IMG/VR virus record: IMGVR_UViG_3300028388_003908
Coordinates: 79,152 to 143,151 of that record
DNA length: 64,000 nt
Reading direction: 5' to 3' (one strand)
From: a virus
Below are positions 39,521 through 48,687 of this stretch, piece after piece. The number at the start of each line of letters is the position of its first letter. Position 1 is the stretch's first letter. Position numbers and translations under genes: made by a program. The notes below the pieces were generated by a model. The model worked only from the letters and a program-made list of their open reading frames with translations, made no database searches and was not told where the DNA came from.

Positions 39521-40234
39521 TCAACCTCTATTGACCGTAGACACCCTCATGGTAACCAGAGGCGTACCTCCATCCGAACCGATGAAGAACTCTGGCGCGC
39601 CCGCACCCGTTAAACCAAGAGTTTCCCCTGGTCTTAGGATAGAAGGTGAGAGACCGGGATGGAACGTGATGAATACGATATTCGTCCCAAGATTGGTCAC
39701 GTTCACGCTCTGAGAGTACATAGGCAAATGCAGATTGACACAGCCTTCCCCTAGCACATCCGGAATAACCCCGTTCGTCTGTAGATCCGGCGCATTACCC
39801 GAGCAGGTAAATGTAGGATTACCTGTGCTAAAGAAATCATAAGGGGGCAGAGCCGTAATAGGGCCGTAAGGACCCTTTGTCCCGTCTGAGAACACACCTC
39901 TTAAAACGATATAGCAAGTTTCGTGATCGCCCGGTATACGAGCAGTATTCAACACGAAAGGGGTTGAGTAATCGTTAATGTCAAACAGCGCTCGGGTCAG
40001 ATTCAGATCCGATTGATCAATCTGTCTCTTTAAGATGTGAGCAGAAGAGGATCTAAAGACCCGACCCACATCTACCGTAAACGCTAAAAGAGGGGCAGTA
40101 AAAGCGTCATTTAGATTAGACGCCATGTGGAACTCAATGCTCTTGTAAACGCCACAAGAACCATTGGCGATGGTCATATCCACTAAGCCCTTACTACGTC
40201 TAACGAGAGACGGGACCAATCGTGATCTAGACAT
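39521..40234 (-). CDS. Virion structural protein, beta-rich
   Basis: 237 residues from ATG 40234 behind GAAAGGTAGTTAATC, two bases after the stop of the zinc-ribbon gene. The sequence is beta-rich (YIVLRGVFSDGTKGPYGPIT; VNVTNLGTNIVFITFHPGLS), with Gly/Pro turns as in head or tail fibre/decoration proteins. No recognised domain. Confidence 0.55.
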   Translation of the reverse strand: MSRSRLVPSLVRRSKGLVDMTIANGSCGVYKSIEFHMASNLNDAFTAPLLAFTVDVGRVFRSSSAHILKRQIDQSDLNLTRALFDINDYSTPFVLNTARIPGDHETCYIVLRGVFSDGTKGPYGPITALPPYDFFSTGNPTFTCSGNAPDLQTNGVIPDVLGEGCVNLHLPMYSQSVNVTNLGTNIVFITFHPGLSPSILRPGETLGLTGAGAPEFFIGSDGGTPLVTMRVSTVNRG

Positions 40235-40236
40235 GA

Positions 40237-40626
40237 TTAACTACCTTTCTTTTCCTTTGCCACCATAGTCTCATAAGACGTGGTGTCTTTGCCTTTAGAT
40301 TTAGCAAGGCTCTGTGCCTCTGACCAAGAATCAACGCGCTCGCCATCTACATTTGGAGCGAGGCGACCACCAACATTGGTGTCGTTTTTCATCTCGTATT
40401 GTCTGTGATCGAGCTTATTGTTCTTAGCCTTCATTTGACGCTTAATGCGCTCATTCTTGGTCGACCAACCATCGCCTTTAAAAACATGATTGACGCAAGG
40501 CTTGAAGATCCTAGGGTTATCTCGACCGCAATCGGGACAAGGTTGCTCCTTGTCATAGTCTTCCATCGAGACTTTCTTGAGATATTCCTTATCGCAATCA
40601 GCGCAATTATAAGAGTAAAAAGGCAT
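40237..40626 (-). CDS. FmdB-like zinc-ribbon protein
   Basis: 129 residues from ATG 40626 (GCAGGAGATTACCG). The N-terminal FmdB ribbon is MPFYSYNCADCDKEYLKKVS with CPDCGRDNPRIFKPCVNHVF. The rest is hydrophilic and basic (TKNERIKRQMKAKNNKLDHR). It is the third FmdB-like ribbon in the window. Often seen with phage structural genes; role unknown. Confidence 0.7.
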   Translation of the reverse strand: MPFYSYNCADCDKEYLKKVSMEDYDKEQPCPDCGRDNPRIFKPCVNHVFKGDGWSTKNERIKRQMKAKNNKLDHRQYEMKNDTNVGGRLAPNVDGERVDSWSEAQSLAKSKGKDTTSYETMVAKEKKGS

Positions 40627-40666
40627 CGGTAATCTCCTGCTTAGTATGTCGTCATACGCAATAATA

Positions 40667-43081
40667 CTAAGCGCGACCTTTGCCGTAACCGATAAATCTC
40701 GCTACGTCCGAGACAGCTCCGTGAGCATGAGAAATCTTGTCCTCAACCCAATCGTCAAGCTCACCTTCAAAATCGACATGATCTAGTAGGAACTCTGCCA
40801 TCTCACGCATCTCCTCTAGATTCTGTCGTGACATATATGAGCCCTCATGCCCTCCGGATAAGATTTTTCTGCGCGCTACGCGCTGTACTGCTTTTTTCGT
40901 CATTTGGTGACTAACCGCATCATAGAAGATACCCATCGCTTTCCTCCAGTTTTTTGGCTTGTATCTCTTGAGACTTACAAAGAAAGGTCGATCTGAGGTC
41001 CACCGTAGGATAGACTGATTATCTACGACACGATTCTTCCGTTTAAATAGCTTTGTCTCGTCTAACAATCTTGAGTAGAACTCTATGTCGTCTAGAGCGT
41101 GGATGCTGATCAGATCCGTATCAGCCCCTCCCTCTCTAGCATATTCCCTCTTTAGCTCTATCTCTTTATCCTTCAGATGTTGTGTGTATTGCTCGTCTTT
41201 CTTAGAGAAAGGATTTCCAGCCCGTCCTATCTCTATTTCAGCATTGTTCGCCAGATGTACTTGGGTAGCGTGAACAAGCTCATGCGCCACTATATCTTCA
41301 AACTCGTTTAAATAGTTTAGAGGTAGCTCTCCCGAGAACTTAGGTAAGACGTTAATGTAGATAGAATGATAATTGTCCCACTTGTAAGAACCCCTACTTC
41401 TCATCGCCTTTGGCGTAGTCTGTAGAAGCACAAATAAGAGACCATACTCCTCGTCCTTAATGACAACCTGACGTGAATTCCTGCTGTAATACGACTCTCT
41501 GTTGAGAGATTTAACCGCCTCCTCGTAGTCCTCTCTCACGAGTGCAGGCACATATCGTGCGGGGCTTGTCGTCCATCTTTTTAGCTCTTTAAGAACCTCA
41601 TATTGTAAATCACCAATCGAACCAATTAGCGCCCGAGACCCATTAGGATTTGCAAAGATTTCCGCAGGGTCCAAGATGTCTATCTTACTCTTAATCTTAT
41701 CAAAAAGAGGGTAGCCGAGATCTGCGTCTTTAAGTTGCTTTTCTATCTCTTGCGAGGATCGCTGAAGACTATTGATTTGGAAAATAACCTCTTCCTCATC
41801 GTACTCGCCTCTACGAATACCGATAGGCAGAGTTTCTATCTCGTCAAGAGAAAATTCTAAGCCGTCTACAGCGTCTTGAGTAAGACCGCCCTTTGCGCTG
41901 TCCTCCTCTTCTTTTTGTAAGACGTGTTGAGCTACCAAGCCTTGAGCGATCTTGGTTACTCGATCTACAAGACGTTGAGGAGGCTTGATGAGACCTGCAT
42001 TACGAAGCGCAGATGAATTATTAGCAAACCCGCTATCGTAAGGTATTACGCGAGCAGACCCGGATCCGCTGTCATGCACATAACCTAAATCTGCGCGCTC
42101 GGCAGGTCTACGACCTACGGATTCCCCTCGATCTAGATTGCGATATTTCAGATTAGGGGAATCGGGAGATGGACGACCTATGTTTCTCGCGGTGTCTCCG
42201 GAAGGTAAAGAACTCGCGCCCGCAGAGGTCTCATCTGCGCGCCCTACATCGCTCCCATTTGAAAAAGAGGAAAGCTGATCGGGAGGTGTGACCTGACGAT
42301 AAAAATCCGCCTTCTTGTCTTTGATCATCTCTTTAGCCTCTTCGTCAAAGGTAGGTGTATTCACAGGCTTCTGCCCTCGGTGCTTAGCTTCTTCCCTACG
42401 CTTCTTGCGAGCGAGCGTAGCGCGCTGTTCTTTAGTCATGTCGTATGCCTTTTCTCTCGGCATACATTTAAGAGGCTTACTACCATTACCCGTAACCTCT
42501 GCCCATTCCTTCTCACTAGAGACAGCGCAGGGACCTACAATATCTCCCGCCTCGTAAACCTTATCCTCTTTGTCCTCTCTCTTGACCGTATGCTTTATAG
42601 GCGTAATCGCTACCCAATCACCCCATGTTGCGCGCTCGTCTGGCTTACCTCCCCCATGTCCCGCGAACCAAGTATCTAGACCACCCATACCGGTGTTCTT
42701 CATCTTCTTGTCATCTCGGGCTATCAAGTACCTGTCCGTCAGTCTCTCCCCTGCGCTCTTGTAGCAATTCTTGTAAGGTCTACATGACGCCTTCTCAGAA
42801 AAGCCCATCTCGTCACAGGTCTTGGATTCACAATGCTCCTTATCCCATTTACGAGGTGTCTTGTACTCAGAGCTTTCCTTCTTCCACTTACCGCCTAGAC
42901 GCTTGTATTGAGCGAGCGCCCAACCGTTCGCGTATGCAGACGGGAAAGTTCTAAAGCCTTTACCATCATTAACCGGATTTACGGATTCCCCGTTAGCGGT
43001 GACGGGCTTATTTGATTCCCCTCTAGCTAGATCTAGGATCTTATCCCATAGCTTTGGGTCTGTAGGCACGTTCTTAGACAT
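40667..43081 (-). CDS. DUF5872-like N-domain fused to HExxH metallopeptidase-like domain
   Basis: 804 residues from ATG 43081 (GAAAGGTTATATGTC). Residues ~1-130 resemble DUF5872 (PTDPKLWDKILDLARGESNK, SAYANGWALAQYKRLGGKWK, then a Cys cluster CESKTCDEMGFSEKASC). Residues ~130-400 are basic and disordered. From ~600 the motif IVAHELVHATQVHL (HExxH) marks a zincin-type metallopeptidase active site. The C-terminus is helical with KAVQRVARRKI. Probably carried in the virion or acting in the host cell. The catalytic third ligand was not located. Confidence 0.6.
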   Translation of the reverse strand: MSKNVPTDPKLWDKILDLARGESNKPVTANGESVNPVNDGKGFRTFPSAYANGWALAQYKRLGGKWKKESSEYKTPRKWDKEHCESKTCDEMGFSEKASCRPYKNCYKSAGERLTDRYLIARDDKKMKNTGMGGLDTWFAGHGGGKPDERATWGDWVAITPIKHTVKREDKEDKVYEAGDIVGPCAVSSEKEWAEVTGNGSKPLKCMPREKAYDMTKEQRATLARKKRREEAKHRGQKPVNTPTFDEEAKEMIKDKKADFYRQVTPPDQLSSFSNGSDVGRADETSAGASSLPSGDTARNIGRPSPDSPNLKYRNLDRGESVGRRPAERADLGYVHDSGSGSARVIPYDSGFANNSSALRNAGLIKPPQRLVDRVTKIAQGLVAQHVLQKEEEDSAKGGLTQDAVDGLEFSLDEIETLPIGIRRGEYDEEEVIFQINSLQRSSQEIEKQLKDADLGYPLFDKIKSKIDILDPAEIFANPNGSRALIGSIGDLQYEVLKELKRWTTSPARYVPALVREDYEEAVKSLNRESYYSRNSRQVVIKDEEYGLLFVLLQTTPKAMRSRGSYKWDNYHSIYINVLPKFSGELPLNYLNEFEDIVAHELVHATQVHLANNAEIEIGRAGNPFSKKDEQYTQHLKDKEIELKREYAREGGADTDLISIHALDDIEFYSRLLDETKLFKRKNRVVDNQSILRWTSDRPFFVSLKRYKPKNWRKAMGIFYDAVSHQMTKKAVQRVARRKILSGGHEGSYMSRQNLEEMREMAEFLLDHVDFEGELDDWVEDKISHAHGAVSDVARFIGYGKGRA

Positions 43082-43158
43082 GACATATAACCTTTCATCT
43101 TATCCTAGAACGCTTGATAGATGTTTTATCTTAAAGAGCAGAAAAAAGGAGAGTAAAT

Positions 43159-43605
43159 ATGCTGAGATACGCAGGCAGAAAATTTAACGGAGGTGTCGAG
43201 TTCTACGATCTAGACGAGGACAAGAACCCCGCTCTCATGGGGGATCGTATGTACCCTCAATGGTCTTCCTTTCAGTGGAAGCCCATGCTCATTAAGTACC
43301 AAGGAAATCACCCTTACGTCCATCCTAAAATGCTCGTCTCGGATATTTCAGTGAGATGGAGATATGTCCTGCAATTTAACGAGAACCAGCTAAAGAGAGA
43401 TCGTGCTACCATCTCTGAGCTAGAGGATCTCCTATACTCGGACCCTACAAACAGAGCATATAAAAAGCGCATGGAAGAAGCGCAGAGATCCAAGAATATC
43501 CTAGAGACGGAGATTTCAGATATCCATCAAAAGCTCTCGCGCTTGAGAGTAGAGCCTTTTATATCTCCTCGCACCGGCGTGACCGGCTTTAAGGTGATCT
43601 TCTAA
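43159..43605 (+). CDS. Unknown protein with central coiled coil
   Basis: 148 residues from ATG 43159 behind AAAGGAGAGTAAAT. The N-terminal ~75 residues are beta-like (RYAGRKFNGGVEFYDLDEDK; PQWSSFQWKPMLIKYQG). Residues ~80-130 form a coiled coil. It is a lone plus-strand gene in the minus-strand structural block and ends in a 4-base stop overlap with the convergent gene. An accessory 'moron' is likely; function unknown. Confidence 0.5.
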   Translation: MLRYAGRKFNGGVEFYDLDEDKNPALMGDRMYPQWSSFQWKPMLIKYQGNHPYVHPKMLVSDISVRWRYVLQFNENQLKRDRATISELEDLLYSDPTNRAYKKRMEEAQRSKNILETEISDIHQKLSRLRVEPFISPRTGVTGFKVIF

Positions 43606-44144
43606 GATTCTTTTTCCTCTTCTTGATCACTCTCACCCTTTGAGAGCTTATCCTTGAGACCGTAGACGAACTTACCGCCATCAACGATTTGCTTTCTCAG
43701 AACCTTGCCCTCTAGAGACGCTATACGATTGATCGCTTCAACGTGTCGCATCTCACAGGTGCCCGCTTTTAGCTGTTTATCGAGTCCTGCGATCTTCTTG
43801 AGTAGTAGAAGCATAGAAGCACCGATGAGCGCAAAAGGCGTATAGGGCACCTCCGCCACCGGAGGGAGCGGTAGAGGAGCTTTTATCTCTTGTCTCGTTA
43901 GACGTACTACAGGCGCCTCTAAACCGCCCGTAAATCGCTCTAAATGATCTAAGGAGAGCAGAGACACACCCTCGATCTTAATTCTATTAGGTGAAGATTT
44001 GACAGGTACAGCAGAGATCGAGAGAGAGAGAGTACCGCCTGCTTTGAGCGTACAATCAGACAGATGATAGATTGAACCATCCTCTAACATGACAAGACCA
44101 CCCTTCAACAAGGTTGCTCTAACGCCTTCTCCGATTACACACAT
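43602..44144 (-). CDS. Unknown protein with one possible TM segment
   Basis: 180 residues from ATG 44144 (weak site GAGATCGG). Residues 1-95 are beta-like (ATLLKGGLVMLEDGSIYHLS). A hydrophobic stretch (residues ~102-118, FALIGASMLLLLKKIAGL) is followed by a helical acidic tail (EQEEEKES type). Located downstream of the capsid terminator. Function unknown. Confidence 0.45.
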   Translation of the reverse strand: MCVIGEGVRATLLKGGLVMLEDGSIYHLSDCTLKAGGTLSLSISAVPVKSSPNRIKIEGVSLLSLDHLERFTGGLEAPVVRLTRQEIKAPLPLPPVAEVPYTPFALIGASMLLLLKKIAGLDKQLKAGTCEMRHVEAINRIASLEGKVLRKQIVDGGKFVYGLKDKLSKGESDQEEEKES

Positions 44145-44189
44145 AAGCGATATCCGATCTCTCTAAAAAAATAAAAACCGGATAAAAAC

Positions 44190-44227
44190 AAAAAAAGACC
44201 CTCATCCCCCCGAAGAAGATGAGGATC
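44190..44227 (-). terminator. Intrinsic terminator after the major capsid gene
   Basis: On the minus strand GATCCTCATC - 11-base loop - GATGAGGGTC is followed by TTTTTTT (plus-strand arms 44197-44206 and 44218-44227). It is 10 paired bases with one G-T wobble and a strong U-run. It would end the capsid transcript. Confidence 0.85.
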
Positions 44228-44268
44228 TTTTGATCCTCTTACGCCTTAGAAGGCGTGATCACAAGCTA

Positions 44269-45147
44269 TTAGCGAGTGACGCTGAGACGAGCAAGACCGC
44301 GAGGGTTGTACGCGCCAATACCGAGGTTCTCAAACACAGAGAAGCCGATAGTACGAGCCTTAGGGTCGTCCGCAGAGAGGACGGTAAGCTCGGTACGAAC
44401 GGGGATACGACCAAACATCTCAGGCTCACAGCAGACATACACGGTGCCCGCAGGAACAAGACGGCTGGTGATAACCTGTGCGCCCCAAAGAGTAGCCTGA
44501 AGACCAGTCTTGAGAAGGGCTGCTTGGCTCTCAATGTCGAGAATGTCACGACCAAACTTACGGATGTCAGCGTAGTCACGAGCGTTCATGAACACGCGAG
44601 CAACGCGAAGGTCATGGCTCTCAACGAGGCTGTATGCGTCAGCAAGCACAGAGCCGTTAAGAGGCGCGATCACCTGAATGTCAGAGTTGGTCTGACCAGG
44701 TACGCTATCAAAGCCCTGCGTTGCCACAGCGTTAAGGATAGCGAACACGCGCTCGTCCTCGGCAGCCTGAATCTGGCTACGAGCGAGATCCTGAGCGCGC
44801 TCGATGAGATCGAAGCGTCTCTCCTTGATCTGTGTCAAGGGGATCTCAGGGTTTGATGCGATCTCAAAGAGAGGGAAGATCACACGGCGGGGCTTGGTGA
44901 TGCTGAGGATGTTCTGTCCCTCTTCACCAACCACAAACGCGGTTACGTCAGGGTCCTTGTCGTAGATAGGAAGCGCGCCATCGGGCAACTGCTCTACGAG
45001 GAAGGTCTTACGACCCACAGAGGTATAGTCTCTGCGGAGGCGTAGGGGTTGTGTCATTGAGGCAGCCAACTTCGCACGACCCGCAGGGGTCTTGATGTAG
45101 TCGGCAATAATCTTGCTCTTTACGCTATTATCAACATTGTTGCTCAT
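44269..45147 (-). CDS. Major capsid protein (HK97 fold)
   Basis: 292 residues from ATG 45147 (GGAAAGGATATTAAG). It has the sequence style of compact HK97-fold capsid proteins: the N-arm (KIIADYIKTPAGRAKLAASM), P-domain helices with FEIASNPEIPLTQIKERRFD and DLARSQIQAAEDERVFAILN, and A-domain VMNARDYADIRKFGRD-like sequence, ending AYNPRGLARLSVTR. The strong terminator follows directly, and a putative decoration gene precedes it by 17 bases. I see no long pro-domain, so the scaffold is supplied by a separate gene. Confidence 0.85.
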   Translation of the reverse strand: MSNNVDNSVKSKIIADYIKTPAGRAKLAASMTQPLRLRRDYTSVGRKTFLVEQLPDGALPIYDKDPDVTAFVVGEEGQNILSITKPRRVIFPLFEIASNPEIPLTQIKERRFDLIERAQDLARSQIQAAEDERVFAILNAVATQGFDSVPGQTNSDIQVIAPLNGSVLADAYSLVESHDLRVARVFMNARDYADIRKFGRDILDIESQAALLKTGLQATLWGAQVITSRLVPAGTVYVCCEPEMFGRIPVRTELTVLSADDPKARTIGFSVFENLGIGAYNPRGLARLSVTR

Positions 45148-45164
45148 CTTAATATCCTTTCCGA

Positions 45165-45797
45165 TCAGATGCGCTGGTCGTAAACAAGCTCATCAGAAGA
45201 TGAGTCAGGAGTGATCTTAAGGATACCGATAACGGTCACCTCATTCGCGCCACCGATATTGTGAGCAACATCATGTAGATTGGCTGCGTCACCGAGGGCT
45301 GCCTGAGTAAGGAAACCGTTAACAGAGGCTGCGAGAGTCTGACCAACGGAAAACGCGAGAGCGTTGCCATTATTACCAAGATCCTTAGTCTCGTAAAGGC
45401 TGTTGCCGTAGGTACCCTGCGCTGAGACGTAGGGGCCACGGTTTGAAGCAACGCCAGGGGTGTTCTCGAAAGCGTTACCGCTCGCGTTGTTAATGAACAC
45501 ACCAAGAACGCGCTCGCCAGTTGCCTGAGCGGCCGTGTGATCGCTAGGACCACCGTGATAGTTAGCGCCCTCGTCAGGACGTGCAAAAGCGACAGAACCG
45601 CTGAGCACACCGAGTACGTTTGTAAGAAGACCAGACGCCTCGGTAGTGAAACCGGTTGCGTCAAAATCAACAGGATTTCTCTGAGTGAAAGCGTCAGCGG
45701 TAAGCTGTCCGAGGGTGTTGCGAACACCAACGTGCAGAATACGAAGCGCTGAGCTTGACTCTGAGAAACCACCACTAGCTTGTCCAAGTAGAGCCAT
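45165..45797 (-). CDS. Capsid decoration-like protein
   Basis: 210 residues from ATG 45797 (ATAGGAGATTACT). Gly/Ala/Asn-rich beta protein (GVLSGSVAFARPDEGANYHG; GNNGNALAFSVGQTLAASVN). It sits directly upstream of the capsid gene on the same transcript, the usual place for a head decoration or stabilising protein. No Cys or TM. Function inferred from position. Confidence 0.65.
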   Translation of the reverse strand: MALLGQASGGFSESSSALRILHVGVRNTLGQLTADAFTQRNPVDFDATGFTTEASGLLTNVLGVLSGSVAFARPDEGANYHGGPSDHTAAQATGERVLGVFINNASGNAFENTPGVASNRGPYVSAQGTYGNSLYETKDLGNNGNALAFSVGQTLAASVNGFLTQAALGDAANLHDVAHNIGGANEVTVIGILKITPDSSSDELVYDQRI

Positions 45798-45937
45798 AGT
45801 AATCTCCTATGTTGCTCATACTCCCTGTTTTCAAGGAAGTAGGGTTTTGTTAAAAGGGAAGTTGTGTAAAGCGCCCCTCTCCATCAAAGGGCTCTGTATA
45901 TAGCGAGGCTATATAAACGAATCACAAGGATTCCTTA
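45798..45937 (-). promoter_or_regulatory. Capsid operon leader with hairpins and AT-rich element
   Basis: A 140-base gap upstream of the decoration and capsid genes. The minus strand contains TTTATATAGCCTCGCTATATA (inverted repeat TATATAGC/GCTATATA) and a second hairpin, TACTTCCT-TGAAAAC-AGGGAGTA, before the Shine-Dalgarno. It may hold a strong late promoter and mRNA-stabilising structures. Confidence 0.45.
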
Positions 45938-47293
45938 TTAGCCGAAGTATCTGCTAACGTCAGGTGCGGTCTCCCACAGCTTGCTGAGATCGTCTGCACC
46001 GCTTGAAGCCTCACGGCTGATGTTGCCGAGGGTCTTCACAGCAGGCTGACGACTAGCGAGACGAGGACGTGCGTGAGCCTTCTTAGAAGCGGTAGGCTCC
46101 TCCTCGCTCATCTGAATCTCCTCAGACTCTTCCTCCTCAGTCTCTTCCTCCTCAGTCTCTTCCTCCTCAGTCTCTTCCTCAGAAGCCTCAAAGATACGAG
46201 CGAGCTTAGGATCAACAGACGCCTCCTCGGTTGCGTCTAGACCCATGGTGTCCTCTGAAGTCTCCTCCTCTGAAGCCTCCTCCTCTGAAGCCTCCTCCTC
46301 TGAAGCGCTATGATAGAAGTTAGCCTTCTTGCTATCCATGTCAGCTAGGATAGAAGCGAGTACGCCCTCCTCTGCGCTCTCCTCGTCTGCTTCCTCCTCC
46401 TCTGAAAGGATCTCAGCGAGTACGCTGGCGAGACGGTTTATACCACGGCTCTCGCTACGGGGACGCCAAGAAGCCTGCTTAGGCTGCTCAACGCTCTCCT
46501 CCATCAACTCCTCTTCATCGTCAGAGTATCCGGTAGCCTTTGCCACAGCGTCATCAGCGAGCTTGCGAACCTGTGAAGCAAGACGAGCGTTAGCGAGCTT
46601 TAAGGTATCAACCTGCTCTTGAAGCATCTCAGCTAGACGGTCGGTGTGTCTGCGAGACGCCATGTGATGAGTTCCCATGTAGCCAGACTCATGCTCATCT
46701 GCCATGTGATAATCAGACTCATGCTCGTCTGCCATGTGATAATCAGACTCATGCTCGTCTGCCATGAGATCAAGATCATCAATGATCTCGTCATCATCAG
46801 CGTACATATCAGCGTTCACGTTACCAGGGCCGCGATCTGTGACGTGATAGCCGGTAGCTACCTCCATCTCGTCATGCGCCATGTCCTCCTCAGAAAGACG
46901 TGCCAGCTTGTTTTCGATTTGACGATTAGGGAGATCCATGAAGCGAAGCGCGAGATCCTCAATATCGTTCTGTGAAGCTCTGCGACCAAGCTGAGCCTCT
47001 GCGATACGGATGCACTTGGCAGCCTTGCGCTCCATAGCCTGACGAAGACCAAAGTCCTCTGCAAGCTCATCGGTCACGGCAGGGTGATCAGGCTCCCAAC
47101 CGTAAGAAGCAGGAGGAGGACCTGAACGGTAAGGACCCTCATGTACTGCCTCACCGAAATCTGAATCAATTGCGTAATCGTCAATCTCAGGAAGAGGCTT
47201 AGTAGCAGGATGCCCGAAAGCATCGAAACCGAGATTATCATAACCAGGAAGGGCGCTGTTCGCCCTGCGACCTCTACGGGGGAAACGTGACAT
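45938..47293 (-). CDS. Acidic scaffold-like/prohead core protein
   Basis: 451 residues from ATG 47293 (GAAAGGTTGACAAGCT). Strongly acidic and repetitive: three copies of MADEHESDYH (residues ~178-207), ASEEE runs (~325-345) and TEEEE runs (~375-395). It has helical parts (DRLAEMLQEQVDTLKLANAR) and RLASVLAEILSEEEEADEE. Position between capsid and protease genes and the composition fit a scaffold or internal core protein, a substrate of the prohead protease. The N-terminal MSRFPRRGRRANSALPGYDN is basic. Confidence 0.6.
   Translation of the reverse strand: MSRFPRRGRRANSALPGYDNLGFDAFGHPATKPLPEIDDYAIDSDFGEAVHEGPYRSGPPPASYGWEPDHPAVTDELAEDFGLRQAMERKAAKCIRIAEAQLGRRASQNDIEDLALRFMDLPNRQIENKLARLSEEDMAHDEMEVATGYHVTDRGPGNVNADMYADDDEIIDDLDLMADEHESDYHMADEHESDYHMADEHESGYMGTHHMASRRHTDRLAEMLQEQVDTLKLANARLASQVRKLADDAVAKATGYSDDEEELMEESVEQPKQASWRPRSESRGINRLASVLAEILSEEEEADEESAEEGVLASILADMDSKKANFYHSASEEEASEEEASEEETSEDTMGLDATEEASVDPKLARIFEASEEETEEEETEEEETEEEESEEIQMSEEEPTASKKAHARPRLASRQPAVKTLGNISREASSGADDLSKLWETAPDVSRYFG
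46120..46310 (-). repeat. Short tandem coding repeats (EEE-rich)
   Basis: CTCTTCCTCCTCAGT repeats near 46126-46182 and CTCCTCCTCTGAAGC repeats near 46258-46306, encoding TEEEE and ASEEE. Within the scaffold-like gene. A further three-copy unit, CATGTGATAATCAGACTCATG-like, lies at ~46690-46765. Confidence 0.7.
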
Positions 47294-47325
47294 AGCTTGT
47301 CAACCTTTCGTAGCGTGTGGGGCTT

Positions 47326-48687
47326 TCAAGCCCTTGTGGAGATTAACTTGGATAATCTTACCAAGCGTGATTTGTCTTGATCAGAGAGTTCCGCTCCATT
47401 ATACATGGTCGCCCTCTGTAAAAATGCCTCGACAGAAGCATATCTATCAGCCCTGCCCAAGAGCTTGGCGATACGATAGATTTTCTCAGACATCCGGACG
47501 TTGTAATGGTCATTAACAAGACGGATGTTGTCGACCACCTCGGAATCGCTCTTGGCGATACGGATGGCTGATTCAAGATTGCGGGCATAGACCTTACGGA
47601 GCGCTTGACCCTCTTTAATAATGGTGTCGTTCTCGCTCACGGTAGATTCGCTTATGGCGGGCTTGAGTGCCTCGTCCATAAGACCGCTCTTGATCTCTTG
47701 CTCAATCTTCTTACGGATACGATTGATGACCGCGTCTGTAACCGCTGTCTCTACCTCGTCAATAATTGACTTGGGACCAGCAGGTTCGGCGGGCTTCTCA
47801 TCTCCATCGTCATCATCAAATCCGAAAGCTAGACGATGAGACGCGCTCTTTTGAATCCATTTCTCGGGTACATCAGATGATTCTTCTGATGAAGGGATCT
47901 CAAGTATGTTACGAGCTACAGCACCCTTAAAGGCTGGCGTCTCTACCCAAGAAGCCTCGATAAAGGTAACCCCACCTGTCTCTCCTGCGGTGTGATGACC
48001 ACAAAGCTCTGCGACACGGTGCTTATTGCCTTGCTCGTCATAGAAGGTATTACCCTTCTCATACTTGATGTGCTGACACATCTCGGTCTCATCGGCTGCG
48101 ACATGACCACATTTCGTGCAGATAGTAAAATCGACACTACAGCCCATGCTCATGGCGTTGGTCTTACCGCTCAGAATATCCTCGACAAGACCCTCATGCT
48201 TACGATCTGTCGCCACAAGGATATCCACATAAAGCGATTCCCCTACGTCACGGAGAACAGCGTCAATAATGCGCCCCTTTGAAAGCTCCTCAACCTGAAC
48301 GTGCTCTACAAAGTTATGCGCCCCGACAAAGGTCTTGTAGGACTTTTGAATGACTTCTCTTGACCAGCTATCGAGATTATTGTTGATGTACTGATCGGTC
48401 TTAGGACTAATACGATAATCCGCATACTTGCGATGTATCTGCTGACCGTCTTGTGTAAGCGAGCCTGTCTTAGTCCCGGGAGGAGTCACAGCGTCTACAG
48501 AGCAGACAATCGTGGCGTGAGTAAGCAGGAAACGGTCGGGCGTGAAGGCCTCCCCTAGTATATCCTCTGCTTGCTTACGCAAGGATTTATTGACCGTAGC
48601 CTTAGAAGCTACGCGCACTTTATCCCAATGATTACCTCTCACGTCAGGCGTGACAACCCCTGCGCGAGCGTATCTTAGAAATGCCAT
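47326..48687 (-). CDS. Prohead maturation protease
   Basis: 453 residues. ATG 48687 has AGGAGGTTTCTA upstream and overlaps the previous stop (TAATG); the longer frame start is rejected. Residues ~120-180 fit the phage prohead serine protease fold: VGAHNFVEHVQ (His ~122), VDILVATDRKHEGLVEDI, and AMSMGCSVDF (Ser ~177). A Cys cluster follows (CTKCGH, MCQHIKYEKG, CGHHTAGE), likely metal-binding, then FIEASWVETPAF. The C-terminal ~170 residues are helical and may act as scaffold. It cleaves internal and scaffold proteins before DNA packaging. Confidence 0.7.
   Translation of the reverse strand: MAFLRYARAGVVTPDVRGNHWDKVRVASKATVNKSLRKQAEDILGEAFTPDRFLLTHATIVCSVDAVTPPGTKTGSLTQDGQQIHRKYADYRISPKTDQYINNNLDSWSREVIQKSYKTFVGAHNFVEHVQVEELSKGRIIDAVLRDVGESLYVDILVATDRKHEGLVEDILSGKTNAMSMGCSVDFTICTKCGHVAADETEMCQHIKYEKGNTFYDEQGNKHRVAELCGHHTAGETGGVTFIEASWVETPAFKGAVARNILEIPSSEESSDVPEKWIQKSASHRLAFGFDDDDGDEKPAEPAGPKSIIDEVETAVTDAVINRIRKKIEQEIKSGLMDEALKPAISESTVSENDTIIKEGQALRKVYARNLESAIRIAKSDSEVVDNIRLVNDHYNVRMSEKIYRIAKLLGRADRYASVEAFLQRATMYNGAELSDQDKSRLVRLSKLISTRA

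Noticed and set aside
44230-44856. Long plus-strand frame (208 codons) across the capsid gene
   Set aside because: It is antisense to the capsid protein, whose frame has clear HK97-type features and a good ribosome site.
45236-45787. Minus-strand 183-codon frame overlapping the decoration gene
   Set aside because: Leu/Ser/Arg-rich shift of the real frame at 45165-45797, without its own ribosome site.
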